Below, in pieces: positions 62,066-64,000 of a stretch of DNA of 64,000 bases. Where the stretch lies: contig NC_015672.1 in NCBI RefSeq assembly GCF_000218625.1, forward strand, positions 868,001-932,000. The letters are read 5' to 3'. Origin of the DNA: Flexistipes sinusarabici DSM 4947 (lineage in GTDB: Bacteria > Chrysiogenota > Deferribacteres > Deferribacterales > Flexistipitaceae). Numbering within the stretch: the first letter of the stretch is position 1; the number at the start of each line of letters is the position of its first letter. Both the position numbers and the translations under genes were made by a program. The notes below the pieces were generated by a model that did no database searches, had not been told where the DNA came from, and worked only from the letters and a program-made list of their open reading frames with translations.

Positions 62066-63585
62066 TTGAATCTATGCTGAGCGGGCTCTCAATGGGTCTG
62101 AGTACCGTGTCGGACCCTATTAATATAGTTTTTGTGCTGACAGGCTGCTTTGTTGGAACCATCATAGGAATGATCCCCGGCTTCGGTCCTATTACGGCTG
62201 TTGCTCTTTTGATTCCTGTTACATATGGCTTGGACCCGGCTTCAGGGATGATAATGCTGGCCGGTGTTTATTACGGCGCTATATTCGGGGGTTCCACAGC
62301 TTCTATACTTATTAATGCACCTGGAGAAGCTGCAGTTGTCGCAACTGCAATTGACGGGTATCCCCTGGCAAGAAAGGGATATGCAGGTAAAGCACTGGCC
62401 ATAGCTGCATATTCTTCTTTTTCCGGCGGTACAGTAGGGGTTATTTTATTGATGCTTTTTGCGCCCGCATTGGCCTCTGTCTCCAAAAGTTTTCAGTCTG
62501 CAGATTATTTTGCGCTCATGATTCTGGGACTGACAGCGGTATCTGCATTTGCAGGCAGAGGAAGGTTTTTAAAAGCTGTTCTCATGGCAGTTTTTGGACT
62601 AATGTTATCAACAGTGGGAACCGACCAGATTTCAGGTACCCAAAGGTTTACTTTCGGTTCTGTTCAGCTTTTGGACGGTATCGATTTTCTTCTGCTGGCT
62701 ATGGCAACTTTTGCCATAACGGAGGGACTGTTTATTGTTATGAATAAAGATGCTTCTTCTGATAGTTATAAGCCGAAAGAAGTAGGGTTTAAGAGTCTTA
62801 AAGTTTCAAAATTTGAGATAAAGAAAATCATTCCGACAATAATGCGCTCATCACTGGTTGGTTTTTTTATCGGTGTCCTGCCGGGTGCCGGGGCCACACT
62901 GGGATCTTTTATTTCTTATGGAATGGAGAGAAATGTAGCAAAGCCTGAAGATCAGAAGGAATTTGGCAAAGGAAGTATAAAAGGACTTGCTGCTCCTGAA
63001 ACGGGAAATAATGCGGCAAGTACCGGCTCTTTTGTTCCACTGCTGACTTTGGGTATCCCGGGTTCAGGTACCACGGCTGTTATGCTGGGAGCACTGATTG
63101 CTTATGGACTCGAACCTGGACCCCGTATGTTTATTGACAGTCCGGATGTGTTTTGGGGGGTTATTGTTTCGATGTATATTGGCAATATATTTCTTTTGAT
63201 TCTTAACCTGCCTCTTGTGCCCTATCTGGCAAGGATTCTTGCAGTCCCCAGAAATCTGATGGTTCCGATAATCCTGTTTTTTTCAATAATAGGTGTTTAC
63301 CTAGTTACATTTAATGTTTTTGATATTAAACTTATGGTGATTGTTGCAATATGTGCACTGTTTTTACGACTGACATCTTTCCCCATGGCTCCTTTACTGC
63401 TTGGTTTTATCTTAGGGGGGCTAATGGAGGATAATTTGAGAAGATCGCTTATAGTTTACAACGGGTCAATTAGTTTCTTGTGGGAAAGAGATATCACACT
63501 GATAATAAATATTATTAGTGCATCTTTTCTGTCTTTGCCCTTAATCAGAACTATTAAAGGTAGAATGTTTAGAAAAACTGTTTAA
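62062..63585 (+). CDS. tctA: tripartite tricarboxylate transporter large subunit
   Basis: 507 residues, about 11-12 membrane segments. The two TctA signature loops are present: GTIIGMIPGFGPITAVALLIP (near 36-56, read in two parts) and FFIGVLPGAGATLGSFISYG (near 275). Also YYGAIFGGSTASILINAPGE and PLLTLGIPGSGTTAVMLGALI. It forms the channel with TctB and is ion-coupled in the family. Complete and last of the operon. Confidence 0.93.
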   Translation: MIESMLSGLSMGLSTVSDPINIVFVLTGCFVGTIIGMIPGFGPITAVALLIPVTYGLDPASGMIMLAGVYYGAIFGGSTASILINAPGEAAVVATAIDGYPLARKGYAGKALAIAAYSSFSGGTVGVILLMLFAPALASVSKSFQSADYFALMILGLTAVSAFAGRGRFLKAVLMAVFGLMLSTVGTDQISGTQRFTFGSVQLLDGIDFLLLAMATFAITEGLFIVMNKDASSDSYKPKEVGFKSLKVSKFEIKKIIPTIMRSSLVGFFIGVLPGAGATLGSFISYGMERNVAKPEDQKEFGKGSIKGLAAPETGNNAASTGSFVPLLTLGIPGSGTTAVMLGALIAYGLEPGPRMFIDSPDVFWGVIVSMYIGNIFLLILNLPLVPYLARILAVPRNLMVPIILFFSIIGVYLVTFNVFDIKLMVIVAICALFLRLTSFPMAPLLLGFILGGLMEDNLRRSLIVYNGSISFLWERDITLIINIISASFLSLPLIRTIKGRMFRKTV

Positions 63586-63589
63586 TATT

Positions 63590-64000
63590 TTACAAAGGGA
63601 TGTATGCTTTATGCGTATATCCCTTAATTTCAACCTCTTTAAGTACTATTGTTCCTGAACCGCAGGCAATTTCCGCTCCGTTTTCATCATTTTTGATTAT
63701 TTCACCCGGCTCTCCGAAATACCCCTGCCATTTTTCTGTTTTGGCCCTGAACACTTTGACTTTGGTTCCTTCCGAATAAAAATAAGCGCCGAAAAACGGT
63801 CTGCTGAATGCCCTGATCTGATTGTAAATGCTGTATGCATCTCTTCCAAAATCTAATATGGCGTTTTTTGAACGCTTTCGGATAATATAGAAGGCTTCAT
63901 CTTCGTTTTGCGGAAGGGTTTTGTAATTTTTCAGCCCGTTTTTTTCAACATTTATAATAAATTCTGCTGATATATTCACGATATTTTCTATAAAATCTTC
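63590..64000 (-). CDS. formyltransferase C-terminal part, cut by window edge
   Basis: 137 residues of an open frame that runs off the right edge (a GTG at 63979 is not needed as start). IRAFSRPFFGAYFYSEGTKVKVFRAK and GEIIKNDENGAEIACGSGTIVLKEV match the C-terminal domain of Fmt/ArnA-type formyltransferases. Whether it is methionyl-tRNA formyltransferase or a sugar-nucleotide formyltransferase cannot be told without the N-terminal domain. It converges on tctA with 4 bp between the stops. Confidence 0.65.
   Translation of the reverse strand, partial: EDFIENIVNISAEFIINVEKNGLKNYKTLPQNEDEAFYIIRKRSKNAILDFGRDAYSIYNQIRAFSRPFFGAYFYSEGTKVKVFRAKTEKWQGYFGEPGEIIKNDENGAEIACGSGTIVLKEVEIKGYTHKAYIPL

Overview
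The window looks like a chromosome segment of a halophilic or salt-tolerant, low-GC, Gram-negative anaerobe. The lines of evidence are a complete ectoine operon (ectABC), outer-membrane proteins (FadL/TraF-type barrels, GspD secretin), a fused DHH-CBS-tRNA nucleotidyltransferase, a tripartite tricarboxylate transporter, and very many insertion sequences. From memory of gene content this fits the Deferribacterota (Flexistipes-like); that assignment is inference, since no 16S gene or database search is available here.

Layout. 1-4140: end of an IS4-family transposase, a FadL barrel gene it has beheaded, and a lipase-like lipoprotein. 4211-7602: ectABC with promoter and terminator, then a CBS-ACT protein. 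7650-16770: accessory zone with repeat mosaics, IS110 copy 1, a deletion-bearing duplicate of a xer recombinase gene, a TumE-like toxin-antitoxin pair, a decayed IS21, a frameshifted TraF-like barrel and a decayed IS1380. 16800-23123: broken CPBP protease and type II secretion gspC-D-E-F. 23159-26900: IS110 copy 2 and a two-component pair whose kinase carries an in-frame repeat insertion. 26969-33480: type IV pilus tip/minor-pilin operon with PilY1. 33624-37191: an IS5-type element split by an intact IS21. 37332-41988: hipA-hipB, a MarR regulator and a malic enzyme. 42870-52441: housekeeping run xer - cca fusion - phoH - ybeY - dgkA/PAP2 - corC - era - recO - MBL hydrolase. 52504-54592: another IS5-family element plus repeat mosaics. 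54683-63585: a damaged lyase/CoA-transferase cluster with IclR regulator, CitA/CitB-type two-component system and TctCBA transporter. 63590-64000: C-terminal part of a formyltransferase on the minus strand.

The most notable layer is not a gene. Almost every non-coding stretch is built from a few interspersed hairpin repeats, called here R1 (28 bp, ends in TCGAGGTGAC), R3 (39-41 bp, CTAGCA-stem-loop-stem-TAAATATGTG), R4 (about 46 bp, starts and ends with GTTAAAT/ATTTAAC) and R5 (GTCATTGCGA...GCAATCTC). These have also entered genes: one R3 copy truncates an istB, one lies exactly between two pilin genes, and an R5+R4 composite is translated inside a histidine kinase. The two near-identical IS110 elements both sit in R1/R5-type repeats, and their 5' non-coding RNA can be folded by eye into a two-loop bridge RNA whose guide segments match both the repeat target and the element's own ends.

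Many genes carry single frameshifts or stops (istA, TraF-like, IS1380 transposase, CPBP protease, HMG-CoA-lyase-like, CoA transferase). This suggests either ongoing decay driven by mobile DNA or, for some homopolymer sites, sequencing error; the two cannot be separated here.
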